From PLanc-01 sp034678485 (GTDB lineage Bacteria; Planctomycetota; Phycisphaerae; Sedimentisphaerales; Anaerobacaceae): a stretch of 64,000 bases of DNA. This document shows positions 27,682 to 36,690 of this stretch, in pieces (positions within the stretch are counted from its first letter, which is position 1; the number at the start of each line of letters is the position of its first letter). Under the pieces are notes generated by a model. That model did not search any database, was not told the origin of the DNA, and saw only the letters and a program-made list of their open reading frames with translations. Location: contig JAXDBU010000014.1 of the NCBI GenBank assembly GCA_034678485.1, positions 16,760 through 80,759 on the forward strand, read 5' to 3'. Both the position numbers and the translations under genes were made by a program.

Positions 27682-27793
27682 TGTCATGCTGAACGAAGTG
27701 AAGCTCCCGGCCTGTGAATGAGAAGTCTCCGCCGTTTGCAGGAGTGCTCTCTCGTTCGTTGGCCAGATCCTTCGCCTGCGGCTCAGAATGACA
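27682..27793. repeat. long hairpin repeat, TGTCATGCTGAACGAAGTGA type
   Basis: The left end is TGTCATGCTGAACGAAGTGA and the right end is ATCCTTCGCCTGCGGCTCAG followed by AATGACA. The ends are imperfect inverted copies around an 80-base centre. A second copy with the same ends lies at 58168-58262. Here it fills the gap between the sulfatase and FGGY genes. Confidence 0.8.
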
Positions 27794-27855
27794 GGATCGC
27801 CGGAACCGCTGTGAGTATCAATGGGCCGCGAGGTTCTGTCAAGCTTCGCCCTGCG

Positions 27856-29310
27856 TTACTCGTAGTCCCACTTGAGAATCCACGGGTCTTTCGTTTGCTT
27901 TTGAAATATCTTGAGCTTTGCTTTCATCGCATCGAGCCGATCCTCGTACTGGGGCTCGTCGGCCAGGTTCCGCACCTCGTGCGGATCGGCTTCCAGGTCG
28001 TACAGCTCGAATCTCGGCCGATGGAGATACGCATCGACGGTGCGTCTTCCGTAGAGCTTGCTGCCGCTCTGGATTATTGCCTGCCAGGTTGCCGAGTCCC
28101 ACAGATCGCTGGCGAACGGGTAGTCCAGGCCGTGGGCGAGATTCCAAATCAGCTTGAATCGACGCTCGCGGACCACGCGCATGGGGTAGTACATTGTGAT
28201 CTCGTGGAATGTGTGCGAGGCATAGGTTGTGTCCCAACCCTCGACGTGCCCGTCTTCGAGCACTTGCCTGAACGAACGGCCGTGAAACTCGTAGTCGGCC
28301 CGCGTAGCGCCCGCGAAGTCCAGGATCGTGGGCGCCAAATCCGCCCAGTTCACCAGCGCGTCGCACGCGATGCCGCGGTTTTGCTGCCAGGGCGTTCGGA
28401 CGATGCACGGCAGATTGATGCCCGGCTCGTAGACCGTCGTCTTGGCGCCGGGGAAGGCGATCCCATTGTCGGAGATGTAGATCACGACGGTGTCCTCATA
28501 CTGGCCGGCGTTCTTGAGATGCTCGACGAGTCGGCCAATCCCCTGGTCGATTCGCGAGACGGCCTGGCAATACTGCGCCAGTTCCGCCCGGCACTCAGGC
28601 GTATCGGGCAGGAAGTCCGGAACGACGACGTCCTTCGAGTCGTACTTAGCCTCTGCGACGCCGGGGTAGCCTTGCTCGCGATTGCCGAACCGGTCCGGCT
28701 GATAGAGCAGGTCCGTCGCCTTGCCTCCGCCGCGGTGCGGATCGCTCGTGCAGAAGTACAGGAAGAATGGCTTATTGTCCGGCTCCGCGAGGAACGGCCG
28801 GCAGGCGTCGGCCATCTGCACGGCGTTGCGATCGTTGCCCTGGAGCACCGTGTCGAACGGGTACACGTGGTCCGGAGCGACGTGGTACTTGCCGATTCTC
28901 GCTGTGCGGTACCCGGCCTGCGACAACAGCACGGGCAAACTCCGCACGGTATCGAAGCTGCTGAAGTGGTGGTATGCGTGCTGGTGGCCGTATTGACCGT
29001 TGTGGTGATTATAGAGTCCGCTGAGAATCACGGACCGGCTCGCGCTGCAACTGGCGGTGGTGCAGAAGGCGTTCGTGAATCGCACGCCCTCGCCCGCCAG
29101 CTGGTCCAGGTTCGGTGTCTGGATGACGGGATTGCCATAGCAGCCCAGATCGCCCCGCCCGTGATCGTCCGCGACGATCAGAATGATGTTCGGGCGACCT
29201 TTCTGGTTTCCCGGACTCCTCTTCGTCACAACAGAGACTGTGGCGAAGGCCGACACGCCTGCCGCGCAAGTCCCCATGAAAGCCCTTCGGGTCATGGATG
29301 GATGTGTCAT
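27856..29310 (-). CDS. heparan N-sulfatase-like sulfatase (S1 family)
   Basis: The product is 484 residues. A twin-arginine signal (MTRRAFMGTCAAGVSAFAT) indicates Tat export. The catalytic signature CSASRSVILSG is the Cys-type C-x-A-S-R form, which needs formylglycine maturation. Metal-site residues are visible in IVADDHGRGDLG and ISDNGIAFPG. The stretch NHHNGQYGHQHAYHHFSSFD through VRSLPVLLSQAGYRTARIGK closely recalls mammalian N-sulfoglucosamine sulfohydrolase (SGSH), so cleavage of N-sulfate from sulfated glucosamine glycans is the best guess. The ATG at 29310 has GGAG 7 bases upstream and starts 22 bases after the preceding glycosidase stop. No formylglycine-generating enzyme is in the window. 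Confidence 0.88.
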   Translation of the reverse strand: MTHPSMTRRAFMGTCAAGVSAFATVSVVTKRSPGNQKGRPNIILIVADDHGRGDLGCYGNPVIQTPNLDQLAGEGVRFTNAFCTTASCSASRSVILSGLYNHHNGQYGHQHAYHHFSSFDTVRSLPVLLSQAGYRTARIGKYHVAPDHVYPFDTVLQGNDRNAVQMADACRPFLAEPDNKPFFLYFCTSDPHRGGGKATDLLYQPDRFGNREQGYPGVAEAKYDSKDVVVPDFLPDTPECRAELAQYCQAVSRIDQGIGRLVEHLKNAGQYEDTVVIYISDNGIAFPGAKTTVYEPGINLPCIVRTPWQQNRGIACDALVNWADLAPTILDFAGATRADYEFHGRSFRQVLEDGHVEGWDTTYASHTFHEITMYYPMRVVRERRFKLIWNLAHGLDYPFASDLWDSATWQAIIQSGSKLYGRRTVDAYLHRPRFELYDLEADPHEVRNLADEPQYEDRLDAMKAKLKIFQKQTKDPWILKWDYE

Positions 29311-29332
29311 ATCGCGGCTCCAATTCTGTCCA

Positions 29333-31318
29333 TCATTTCGTCTGGGTCGGCGTGTAGAGTCGGCTTGCGCCGGTTTGCTTCCATCTTGCCAGGACACTTC
29401 GTCCAGGAATCGTCATACCCTCGTTCTGACGGGCTTCAGTCGAGTAGTTCGCGATCAACTCTACCCGGGAATCGAAAGTGGTCCGTTGCATGAGCCGGTC
29501 GGAGCTTAGCCAAGCGAAGTCTGTCATGCGCGCGAAGCCGAGCTCCCGATGGAGTGGAGAGAAGAACTCGTAGTGTGTCTTCATGACCGCGCCGTGCTTG
29601 TCGAACTCAACGAGGTTCATGTGGTACATGGGGGGCGTCATGTAGAGCGCCTCGGTCAGCGCGACGGTGTCGACGAGGTTCTCGAACTTGAGGCTGCCGT
29701 TGCGCCAGTGAGACGTCGCCACGAGGGAGTCGTGAAACACGGTCTCATACAAGGGCAGGCGATAGCGGGGATCGTAATAGAGGAACTCGTACCTTTCCTT
29801 GATGGGGACCTGCCGGATGAAGATTTGTGGACCTTCCGGCGGGTAGTAGGCGCCGAGGAAATACTCGGAGTCCTTGTGGGTCAAGTCAGGATCGCCCCAG
29901 CCGAACAATGCGCCGAAGACGCCCTCCGACACATGGATCACGCCCGCAAAGAGATAACAGCCGCCTTCGGAGCCGACGGGGACTCCGAAGGTCTGGCCGA
30001 TCCAACGCAGTCGATCAATGCGGGCGGCGGCATCGTCGGCCTGTCCGGCCGGATGCAGAGGCGAGTAATCGTCATAGACTTCTCCGTACGCGTCGCAGTC
30101 CACGAAGTAGTAGCTGTATGGCACGTTGGTCATGTTCCGGCGAACGCGTCGCTCCACGGCAGATCGCGAAGCCAGCGGACTCAGTTGGGCGCCGATGCCG
30201 TTGAATCCGCCTCGCGGCGTTCCATTCCTCCGGAGAATCGGTCCCTTCTCGAATAGCTCTTTGTCGAACTGGGCCGTTGGCCAGGTGCCATCTGTCCCTT
30301 GGAGGGCTGGGTCGTGGATACTGTTGAAGCCGTCGTAGATGCCGAAGAGATAGCCCATTTCGTCGGCGCGTCTGGCGACCTCGGGCCGCTTCTCGATTTC
30401 TTCCCACCCATCGGTGCACAGCCGCAGTCGGTCGAATCCAGCCTCCTGGAATCGCTCCAGCATGTCCATGGAGACGCCGTTGCCCCAGAGGTAGACGTGA
30501 GCTGCGCCGAGGAGCCGCTCGACCTTCGGGATTTGCTCCATCTTGTCGCGCATCGACACGAACCGATTGTGTTCAACCAGCCATCGCCGGAACCGTTGCG
30601 CGGGCTCGACGGGGGAGCGATTCTCACCCAGCGAAATGACGAAGCCGTATTCCTTGGGTTTCTGGAACTGGGTGAACTCGTGGGTGAATTCCACCCGCAG
30701 GTCGCGCCGCCCGCGAACGAAGCGGATGGCGTTGTTGTAGGAGCACGTAGCGACGTATGTCAGGCTGAACCGGCCGCAATCGAGCCCCCAGAACGGCATG
30801 CTGAGACTCGCCAGGGTGTCCCACTCTTCCATCGAGACCAGGTAGTCGATCCATCGGGATTCGTCGAGAGGGATGTGCGCGCCCTCGGCGCGGGGCCAGA
30901 TGAGCGCCTTGACTTGCTTGTCCAATCGTACGATGGGCCAGGTGAACGAGTGCTCGCCAGCCGATTGAATCTGTACGTTCAGATCATTCGTGTCCAGGCG
31001 GATCGCAATGGTGATGTCGCCGTCTCGCAGTCGCCAGCTCGCCGAGTCGGTCGTTCTCGTCAGCTCGCTGACCTTGGCCAACGTGTCCTGGCCGGCGGCC
31101 AACTCAATCGACTGCCCCCCCTTGACCTCCGCGACCATCCGAAACGTTTGCGGCGTGACGGTTACCCGCCACGCCGCATTCGCAATCTCGATCTCGCCCT
31201 GTGATACCGCCATCGCCGTCGCGGTGCCCATGCCGACAAGCAGCGACACGAGCGCCAGGCCGGCCGGGCGCCGCATCCAGCTCCCGGCCTTCCGCGAGAG
31301 CGGGCAGACCCATGTCAT
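29333..31318 (-). CDS. putative glycoside hydrolase, GH101/DUF5696-like
   Basis: The product is 661 residues with a signal peptide (RRPAGLALVSLLVGMGTATA). The N-terminal third is beta-rich. The middle resembles a TIM barrel with the motif YYFVDCDAYGEVYDDYSPLH, where the acidic residues at a strand end recall the catalytic region of GH101-related proteins. The assignment is tentative; I recognise the style of the family rather than a diagnostic signature. The ATG at 31318 overlaps the upstream GH2-fusion stop in an ATGA junction, so translation is coupled and the start is firm. A longer frame upstream is only a shadow. With its neighbours it probably degrades a sulfated glycan outside the cytoplasm. 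Confidence 0.65.
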   Translation of the reverse strand: MTWVCPLSRKAGSWMRRPAGLALVSLLVGMGTATAMAVSQGEIEIANAAWRVTVTPQTFRMVAEVKGGQSIELAAGQDTLAKVSELTRTTDSASWRLRDGDITIAIRLDTNDLNVQIQSAGEHSFTWPIVRLDKQVKALIWPRAEGAHIPLDESRWIDYLVSMEEWDTLASLSMPFWGLDCGRFSLTYVATCSYNNAIRFVRGRRDLRVEFTHEFTQFQKPKEYGFVISLGENRSPVEPAQRFRRWLVEHNRFVSMRDKMEQIPKVERLLGAAHVYLWGNGVSMDMLERFQEAGFDRLRLCTDGWEEIEKRPEVARRADEMGYLFGIYDGFNSIHDPALQGTDGTWPTAQFDKELFEKGPILRRNGTPRGGFNGIGAQLSPLASRSAVERRVRRNMTNVPYSYYFVDCDAYGEVYDDYSPLHPAGQADDAAARIDRLRWIGQTFGVPVGSEGGCYLFAGVIHVSEGVFGALFGWGDPDLTHKDSEYFLGAYYPPEGPQIFIRQVPIKERYEFLYYDPRYRLPLYETVFHDSLVATSHWRNGSLKFENLVDTVALTEALYMTPPMYHMNLVEFDKHGAVMKTHYEFFSPLHRELGFARMTDFAWLSSDRLMQRTTFDSRVELIANYSTEARQNEGMTIPGRSVLARWKQTGASRLYTPTQTK

Positions 31319-34300
31319 GGCTGTTCCTTTATTTCGATGATACCCACGTCGATATACTGGCCGCCGCCCGTCTGGCGGCAGTGGACCGCGATGATGTTCT
31401 TGCCTGCCTTGAGAGCGGCCTGGGCCGCGCGGTTCACGTACAGAGGCTCGTAGTCGGTCGTATAGCCGTTGGCGGTGGCAGCTTGGAGGCCGTTGATGTA
31501 GATCTCGACGTCCTCGTCGTGGTGGACGTTCAGGCCGATGTTGTCCCACGTGCCCTCGGGCAGCGTGAACTCGCGTCGAAGCCAGATATCCCGGCTGTCC
31601 CAGACGGTGTTGACGATCGAGCCGGGTGTCTCGCGAGTGCCGAATCCGCTCTTGCCTTCCTTCCACGAACTGGCGTCGAAGTCGGGCTGGAACCAGTCCG
31701 CGCCGGGTCGCTGCGTCGTGTATCGCCACAATTGGGGCTCATCCTGGGCAGTGGGGGCGACCGTCACCAGCACGGGCGGCTTGGGCAGCGGCGCCCAGCC
31801 TGCGGCCTTGGTCTTGTCGCGTTTGGCGTACTTGTGCCAGACGGCCTTGTCGTAGAGCATCCGGAGGAAGACGCCGCCGACGACCGGGCGGGCGGTGAAG
31901 CCTTGCTTGCGGGCGTTGTTTGTGTAATACCAGTCCCCCATCGGCGCGCGGTCCGGCGTCTCGTTGAGGAACGCGAACACCGGGTTCACCAGCGTCTCGA
32001 AATCCTCGCGGTTCTGCGTGAGCGTCGCGGTCCAGAGGATCCAGTCGAGCTTCGTGTACAGCGAGCGATTGTCGAGCGGCAGGCCGTAGCTATTCTGGAT
32101 TCGCTTGTAGTAGGCCATTTCCTTCTGCTTGACCTCATCCGGGAACAGGTTCAGCCCGAGGATGCGGTCCCAGACGAGGTTGTACTTCTGGCTCCAAGTG
32201 TCGGGTTTGTCGAAAGCCAAGCGGAAGTGATCGCCGCTGTCAGCTTCCTTCACCCAGCGGGCCGCGAACTCCTTGGCGATCTTGGCGTACTCGGCGGCCT
32301 TGGCCTTGTCGCCTCTCATCTCGCAGAGCTTGGCGAACGCGCCTAAGCCGCAGATGGCCTTGGCGGAGAGGTTCACGTTGTGAGCGAGGTGCCCTGCGAA
32401 ATCATCAGTGCAGAGCTGATTCTCGGGATCGAAGCCCTTGGCCTTGAGGTACTCGGCCCACTTCTCCAGTTGCGGCCAGTAGAGGCTCGCGAACTTGGCG
32501 TTGCCTTCCATTTCCGCAACCGCCGTGATGAGCAGCAGCAGGTTGCCGGTCTCCTCGACGGGCATCTGGTTCTCCTCGGTCCGCTCGCCGCCGCCGTAGA
32601 CTTGGCCGTTGGCGTGCGGATACTGACCGAGGTCGTGCGGGGCGAAGGGGAACTTCCACCGCTCGCTCGCGACGTAGTTCATGAACGGTACGAGGAACGA
32701 CTTCGCCACCGAAGGCCCGAACAGCAGGAACTGCGGGGCCATCGGGTAGAACACGTCGGAGGTCCCGATGCAGCCGTTGGAGTGGTTCTCCTTGCAGAAC
32801 TGCATGGGCTGACCGTTTGTGTCCGCGACGAACTTGCCCGCCGCAAAGCACTGGCGATAGGCCAGCGCCGCCAACTTGGCGTACTTCTCGCCGCCTGCTC
32901 TGGCCAGGTTGGCCATCAGCTCCTTGTCGAAGGCTGCGCAGCGTTTCGTCAGCGACTTGTAGTCTTTCGCAGCCGCCTGGAGCAGATCTGCGGCCTCCCA
33001 GCCATTCCGACGCCAGTACGGGCGGAGGTTCTTCTTCATGTACTGGATCGAGTAGAGATCGTCGTAGGCGAGCATCAGCCAGCGGGTGACGGGCTTCTTC
33101 GAGACCTTGTCCGCCTTCAGGACCACTGCGGCGCAGATATTCTCGGCGGCCGTTGGCATCTCGGCGGCGCCCTTGACGGAAGTCAGGCCATCGGATGTGA
33201 AGCCGTCCTGAACGGCTCGTCGGCCCGCAAACGCGCGGGAGGACACCGCGGACTTCGGAGCGGCCACGTAGAGATATCCCCAGTCGATGCGGATGTCGTC
33301 GCCTCGTTTGGCGAGGATCGGCTGCTCCTTCGAACCCACCTTGCTGGCGACGAGATCGCCCATTTCTTCCTCAGCCCAGACCACCTGCTGATTCGACGTG
33401 TTGACGGTCAGTTCCGCAGAGGCGTCGAAGTAGACTTGCACGGTGTGCGACCGGCCGTCAGTCGAGCGGGATTCATACGTCAGGTAAGTGATGGGCCGGG
33501 ACAGGACATCGATGCTGTCCGGCAAGGCCGGCGTCATGAAGGTCAGCGTCAAGGCGATGCCTGCGTCCTCGAAGGTGTAGATGGTTCGCGTAGGCAGGAC
33601 CGTGAGGCTGGTCTGCTTCATCGGCGGGACCTTGCCCGGCGTGGCGCCCATGACGCGGTAGGCCTGGCCGTCGACGCGGACCATGCTGGTCAGACGATGC
33701 GGTTTGCCTGTCCAGTGCGTGGTGTCTTCGTCGGTCAGGTTGTCCGCGGGGGACCAGATGCTGAAGTACGGATCGCACGCGACCAGCGGCGTGGCGGGCG
33801 GGATGAGCTTGTCGCCTTGCACCCGTCGCGGCTCGGGCGGCGTGTAGAGGGCATTGTTCGCGGCGGCAACCCGCTCGGCGTCCATCTTGATGATCTCGCG
33901 GTCGTAGGTCATCAGGCCGTTGACCTCGATCTCCACGTCGGTCGTCTGTGTATAGACCGCGGCGGACAGGCCCGCGGCCCCGGTCAGCGGGTGGAGTTTC
34001 TTGATCAGCGAGACATAGGCGTCGGTCAGTTCTTCGGCGTTCGTAAAGCTGCGATAACCCCAGTTCTTCTCGGCCTGCCAGGTGTGGCCGGGAACGGGCA
34101 GGCCGAGGCCGCCGAACTCGCCGAGGACGCCGGCCCGCTTGTCTTCCAGGCGGGGAGCCGACGGGCCGGGATAGTCGTGGATATCATGCACATCGCCGAC
34201 GCCGCGATCTGTCCAACCGCTGGCGTTGTTCACCAGACGGGTCGGATCGAGCTTGCGGACCAGGTCCACGACTCGCGGCGTGTCGAACTGGCCCCAGCCC

Positions 34301-35649
34301 TCATTGAAGGGCACCCACATCACGATGCACGGGTGGTTGCGGAAGGCGTCGATCATGCGGGTCAGCTCCAGGTCGTACTGCTTCGAGGATTCCTCCGACC
34401 GCCTGATGTCGGGGTCCCGGCCGCCGATGTAGCGGTCGCCGCTGGGCATGTCCTGCCAGACGAGCAGGCCCAGCTTGTCACACCAGTAGTACCAGCGGTC
34501 GGGCTCGACCTTGACGTGCTTGCGGGCCATGTTCATGCCCAGCTTCCTGGTGACCTCGATATCGTACTTGAGGGCCTCGTCCGTCGGCGCGGTATACAGC
34601 CCGTCGGGCCACCAACCTTGATCGAGCGGACCATACTGGAACAGCGGCTTATTGTTCAGGAACAGGCGATTGATGCCGTTCTCATCCTTCTGCAGGGCGA
34701 TCTTTCGCATGCCGATGTAGCTGGTGACCTGATCGAAGATGATCGGCTCTCTGAAATGTCCGAGCGTGATCCTGACGTCGTACAGGAAGGGGTCGTCCGG
34801 GGACCACAGACGCAGATTCGGGACCTTGACTTCGACTTGGTTGAGCCCGTTCTCCTGGGCGACCACCTTGCCATCGCGGAGGACCTCGACTTTCACGTTG
34901 TCGCTGCGGGTCAGCCTGCTTGCGATCTCCACGATCAGCTTGGCGTTATCGATGTCGGGGGTCAGTTTGAGCCCCTCAATCCGCCTGGGTGCGACCGGCT
35001 CGAGCCAGACGGTCTGCCAGATGCCGGTGACCGCGGTGTACCAGATGCCGTTCGGGTTGCGGACCTGCTTGCCGCGAGGCTGCGTGCCGGCGTCGGTCGG
35101 GTCCCAGACGGACAGGACGACTACCTGTGGGCCGCTCTCCTTCAGCGCGTCGGTGACGTCGAACGTGAAGGGGTCGTATCCGCCCTTGTGGTTGCCGACC
35201 TCCGTGCCGTTGACCCAGACGGTGGCGTCCCAATCGACGGCCCCGAAATTCAGCAGAATGCGTCTGCCCTCCGCGTTCCATCGCTCGCCTTTGGGAATCT
35301 CGAAAGTCCGACGATACCACAGGCGATTGTCCGGGCCCACGCGCTTCATCACGCCGGAAAGGGCCGACTCGACGGGATAGGGCACGAGGATCTGGCCGTC
35401 GAACGTGTCGGGCTGGGTCGCGTCCTTCGCCTTGATGGCGTAGTCCCACAAGCCGTTGAGGTTCAGCCAGTCCTTCCGGACCATCTGCGGCCTGGGGTAT
35501 TCCGGCAGGGCATTTTCCGGCGAGACCTCCTTCGCCCATCGGGTCATCAGGGGGCCGTCTGCAGGCTTCCATTGGCCTTGCGCCAGAGACGAGAACATCG
35601 CGGCCGCGACAGTGCAAATGATGCTGGCTTTGAAGAAACGTGCACGCAT
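31315..35649 (-). CDS. GH2 glycosidase fused to a glutaminase-A-like module
   Basis: The product is 1444 residues with a signal peptide (KASIICTVAAAMFSSLAQG). The N-terminal half is glycoside hydrolase family 2: sugar-binding domain (LWYRRTFEIPKG, VWVNGTEVGNHKGGYDPF), immunoglobulin-like domain, then a TIM barrel with acid/base MWVPFNEGWGQF and candidate nucleophile in GVLGEFGGLG. From about residue 640 it changes to the DUF4964/DUF5127/DUF4965/DUF1793 series found in glutaminase-A-like proteins (PLVACDPYFSIWSPADNLTD, HSNGCIGTSDVFYPMAPQFL, TKLDWILWTATLTQN). A final galactose-binding-like domain follows (IWLRREFTLPEG...VEIYINGLQ). GGGAGG 7 bases upstream fixes the ATG at 35649. It leads the glycan-degradation unit. 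Confidence 0.85.
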   Translation of the reverse strand: MRARFFKASIICTVAAAMFSSLAQGQWKPADGPLMTRWAKEVSPENALPEYPRPQMVRKDWLNLNGLWDYAIKAKDATQPDTFDGQILVPYPVESALSGVMKRVGPDNRLWYRRTFEIPKGERWNAEGRRILLNFGAVDWDATVWVNGTEVGNHKGGYDPFTFDVTDALKESGPQVVVLSVWDPTDAGTQPRGKQVRNPNGIWYTAVTGIWQTVWLEPVAPRRIEGLKLTPDIDNAKLIVEIASRLTRSDNVKVEVLRDGKVVAQENGLNQVEVKVPNLRLWSPDDPFLYDVRITLGHFREPIIFDQVTSYIGMRKIALQKDENGINRLFLNNKPLFQYGPLDQGWWPDGLYTAPTDEALKYDIEVTRKLGMNMARKHVKVEPDRWYYWCDKLGLLVWQDMPSGDRYIGGRDPDIRRSEESSKQYDLELTRMIDAFRNHPCIVMWVPFNEGWGQFDTPRVVDLVRKLDPTRLVNNASGWTDRGVGDVHDIHDYPGPSAPRLEDKRAGVLGEFGGLGLPVPGHTWQAEKNWGYRSFTNAEELTDAYVSLIKKLHPLTGAAGLSAAVYTQTTDVEIEVNGLMTYDREIIKMDAERVAAANNALYTPPEPRRVQGDKLIPPATPLVACDPYFSIWSPADNLTDEDTTHWTGKPHRLTSMVRVDGQAYRVMGATPGKVPPMKQTSLTVLPTRTIYTFEDAGIALTLTFMTPALPDSIDVLSRPITYLTYESRSTDGRSHTVQVYFDASAELTVNTSNQQVVWAEEEMGDLVASKVGSKEQPILAKRGDDIRIDWGYLYVAAPKSAVSSRAFAGRRAVQDGFTSDGLTSVKGAAEMPTAAENICAAVVLKADKVSKKPVTRWLMLAYDDLYSIQYMKKNLRPYWRRNGWEAADLLQAAAKDYKSLTKRCAAFDKELMANLARAGGEKYAKLAALAYRQCFAAGKFVADTNGQPMQFCKENHSNGCIGTSDVFYPMAPQFLLFGPSVAKSFLVPFMNYVASERWKFPFAPHDLGQYPHANGQVYGGGERTEENQMPVEETGNLLLLITAVAEMEGNAKFASLYWPQLEKWAEYLKAKGFDPENQLCTDDFAGHLAHNVNLSAKAICGLGAFAKLCEMRGDKAKAAEYAKIAKEFAARWVKEADSGDHFRLAFDKPDTWSQKYNLVWDRILGLNLFPDEVKQKEMAYYKRIQNSYGLPLDNRSLYTKLDWILWTATLTQNREDFETLVNPVFAFLNETPDRAPMGDWYYTNNARKQGFTARPVVGGVFLRMLYDKAVWHKYAKRDKTKAAGWAPLPKPPVLVTVAPTAQDEPQLWRYTTQRPGADWFQPDFDASSWKEGKSGFGTRETPGSIVNTVWDSRDIWLRREFTLPEGTWDNIGLNVHHDEDVEIYINGLQAATANGYTTDYEPLYVNRAAQAALKAGKNIIAVHCRQTGGGQYIDVGIIEIKEQP

Positions 35650-35842
35650 GACAAGACCTCCCATGACACAGTACCTCCGACTTCCGGCAGTACGTTGCCC
35701 GGACGTGTTCGTAGTGACGCCGAAAGGCGTTCTCTTCACATCGAAGATCGGTATGCCCTCACGGGCACACTACAAGCAGCGCAGGACGTGCCCTGCCTGC
35801 CGACCGGGCGCCGGCGGATCGGAACTAAGGTACCCACAGGGG

Positions 35843-35868
35843 GCTCCGTTTTCAATCGGAAACGGGGC
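35843..35868 (-). terminator. possible terminator after phoU
   Basis: On the minus strand, GCCCCGTTTCC-GATT-GAAAACGGAGC forms an 11-base imperfect stem about 50 bases after the phoU stop. No clear T run follows. The rest of 35650-35918 holds nothing I can support. Confidence 0.3.
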
Positions 35869-35918
35869 GTCTGGGGAGAATGTCTGATCTGTGTACTGTG
35901 TTGGGACAGGCGACGGGC

Positions 35919-36584
35919 TCAGTAGCGCGAGACATTCATCTCGCCGGGGGTGCCCGTGACCAGGTAGACCACGCTCTCGGCGATGTTCGTTGCGCGATCG
36001 GCGATCCGCTCGATGTTATGAGCGGCCCAGATCAGGTACGTGGCTCGGGTGATGACGGAGGGATTCTCGACCATGCGATTGATGAGGTCGTGATAGGCTT
36101 GGTCGTTCAGGCGGTCCACCTCGTCGTCCTCCAGGCAGATCTGCTGGGCCTTGTCGGCGTCGCGATTGACGAAGGCTTCCAGACTCCGTCGCAACATGCT
36201 GACGGCCTTCTCTGCCATAGGCGGCAGGTAGATCAGCGGCCGGACCAGTTGCTGGTCCCCATGCAGCAGGACGATCTTGCCGATGCCCTCGCCGTAATCG
36301 CCGATCCGCTCCAGGTCGCGGACGATGCTCAGCGTCGCGATGATCTCGCGGAGGTCTGAAGCCACCGGCTGCTGCAGTGCGATCAGGTCGACGCACTTCT
36401 CTTCAAGCGTCCACCGCAATTGGTTGACCTTGGCGTCGTTGTCGACGACCTTCTTGGCCGCCTTGGCGTCCAGGTTCCCCAGCGCCTCGACGGAGCGGTG
36501 AATCGCCTCAATCACCATCTCGCCCATGTGCAGGACATCGCGTTCGAGTTCCTTGATCCGATTATGAAACCCTTCTCTGGCCAT
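35919..36584 (-). CDS. phoU: phosphate transport regulator PhoU
   Basis: The product is 221 residues, close to the usual length. Two three-helix PhoU domains are visible, each with a metal-binding E/D-x-x-x-D type motif: SIVRDLERIGDYGEGIGKI near residue 90 and AAHNIERIADRATNIAESV near residue 190. PhoU restrains the Pst transporter and the PhoR sensor when phosphate is sufficient. It is the last gene of the pst operon, a standard position. GGAG 6 bases before the ATG supports the start. Confidence 0.95.
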   Translation of the reverse strand: MAREGFHNRIKELERDVLHMGEMVIEAIHRSVEALGNLDAKAAKKVVDNDAKVNQLRWTLEEKCVDLIALQQPVASDLREIIATLSIVRDLERIGDYGEGIGKIVLLHGDQQLVRPLIYLPPMAEKAVSMLRRSLEAFVNRDADKAQQICLEDDEVDRLNDQAYHDLINRMVENPSVITRATYLIWAAHNIERIADRATNIAESVVYLVTGTPGEMNVSRY

Positions 36585-36602
36585 GAAAGACTCCGGAATC
36601 TG

Positions 36603-36690
36603 CTATTTACGATTGACGATTTACTATTTAAGCCGGCGCTCGGCGCGGGCCCCGCCTGCAAATCGTAAGTAGTAAATCGTCAATAATCAA
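36603..36690. repeat. AT-rich inverted repeat between phoU and pstB
   Basis: Arms GATTGACGATTTACTATTTA (about 36612-36631) and AGTAGTAAATCGTCAATAATC (about 36668-36687) are near-perfect inverted copies around a GC-rich centre. A single related arm (AAATCGTCAACAGTAAATCG) lies at about 37468-37487, between the two pstB genes. Confidence 0.75.

Noticed and set aside
32380..35925. Plus-strand frame of 1181 codons opposite the GH2 fusion
   Set aside because: Antisense shadow in GC-rich DNA; the minus strand has signal peptide, GH2 motifs and a coupled junction.
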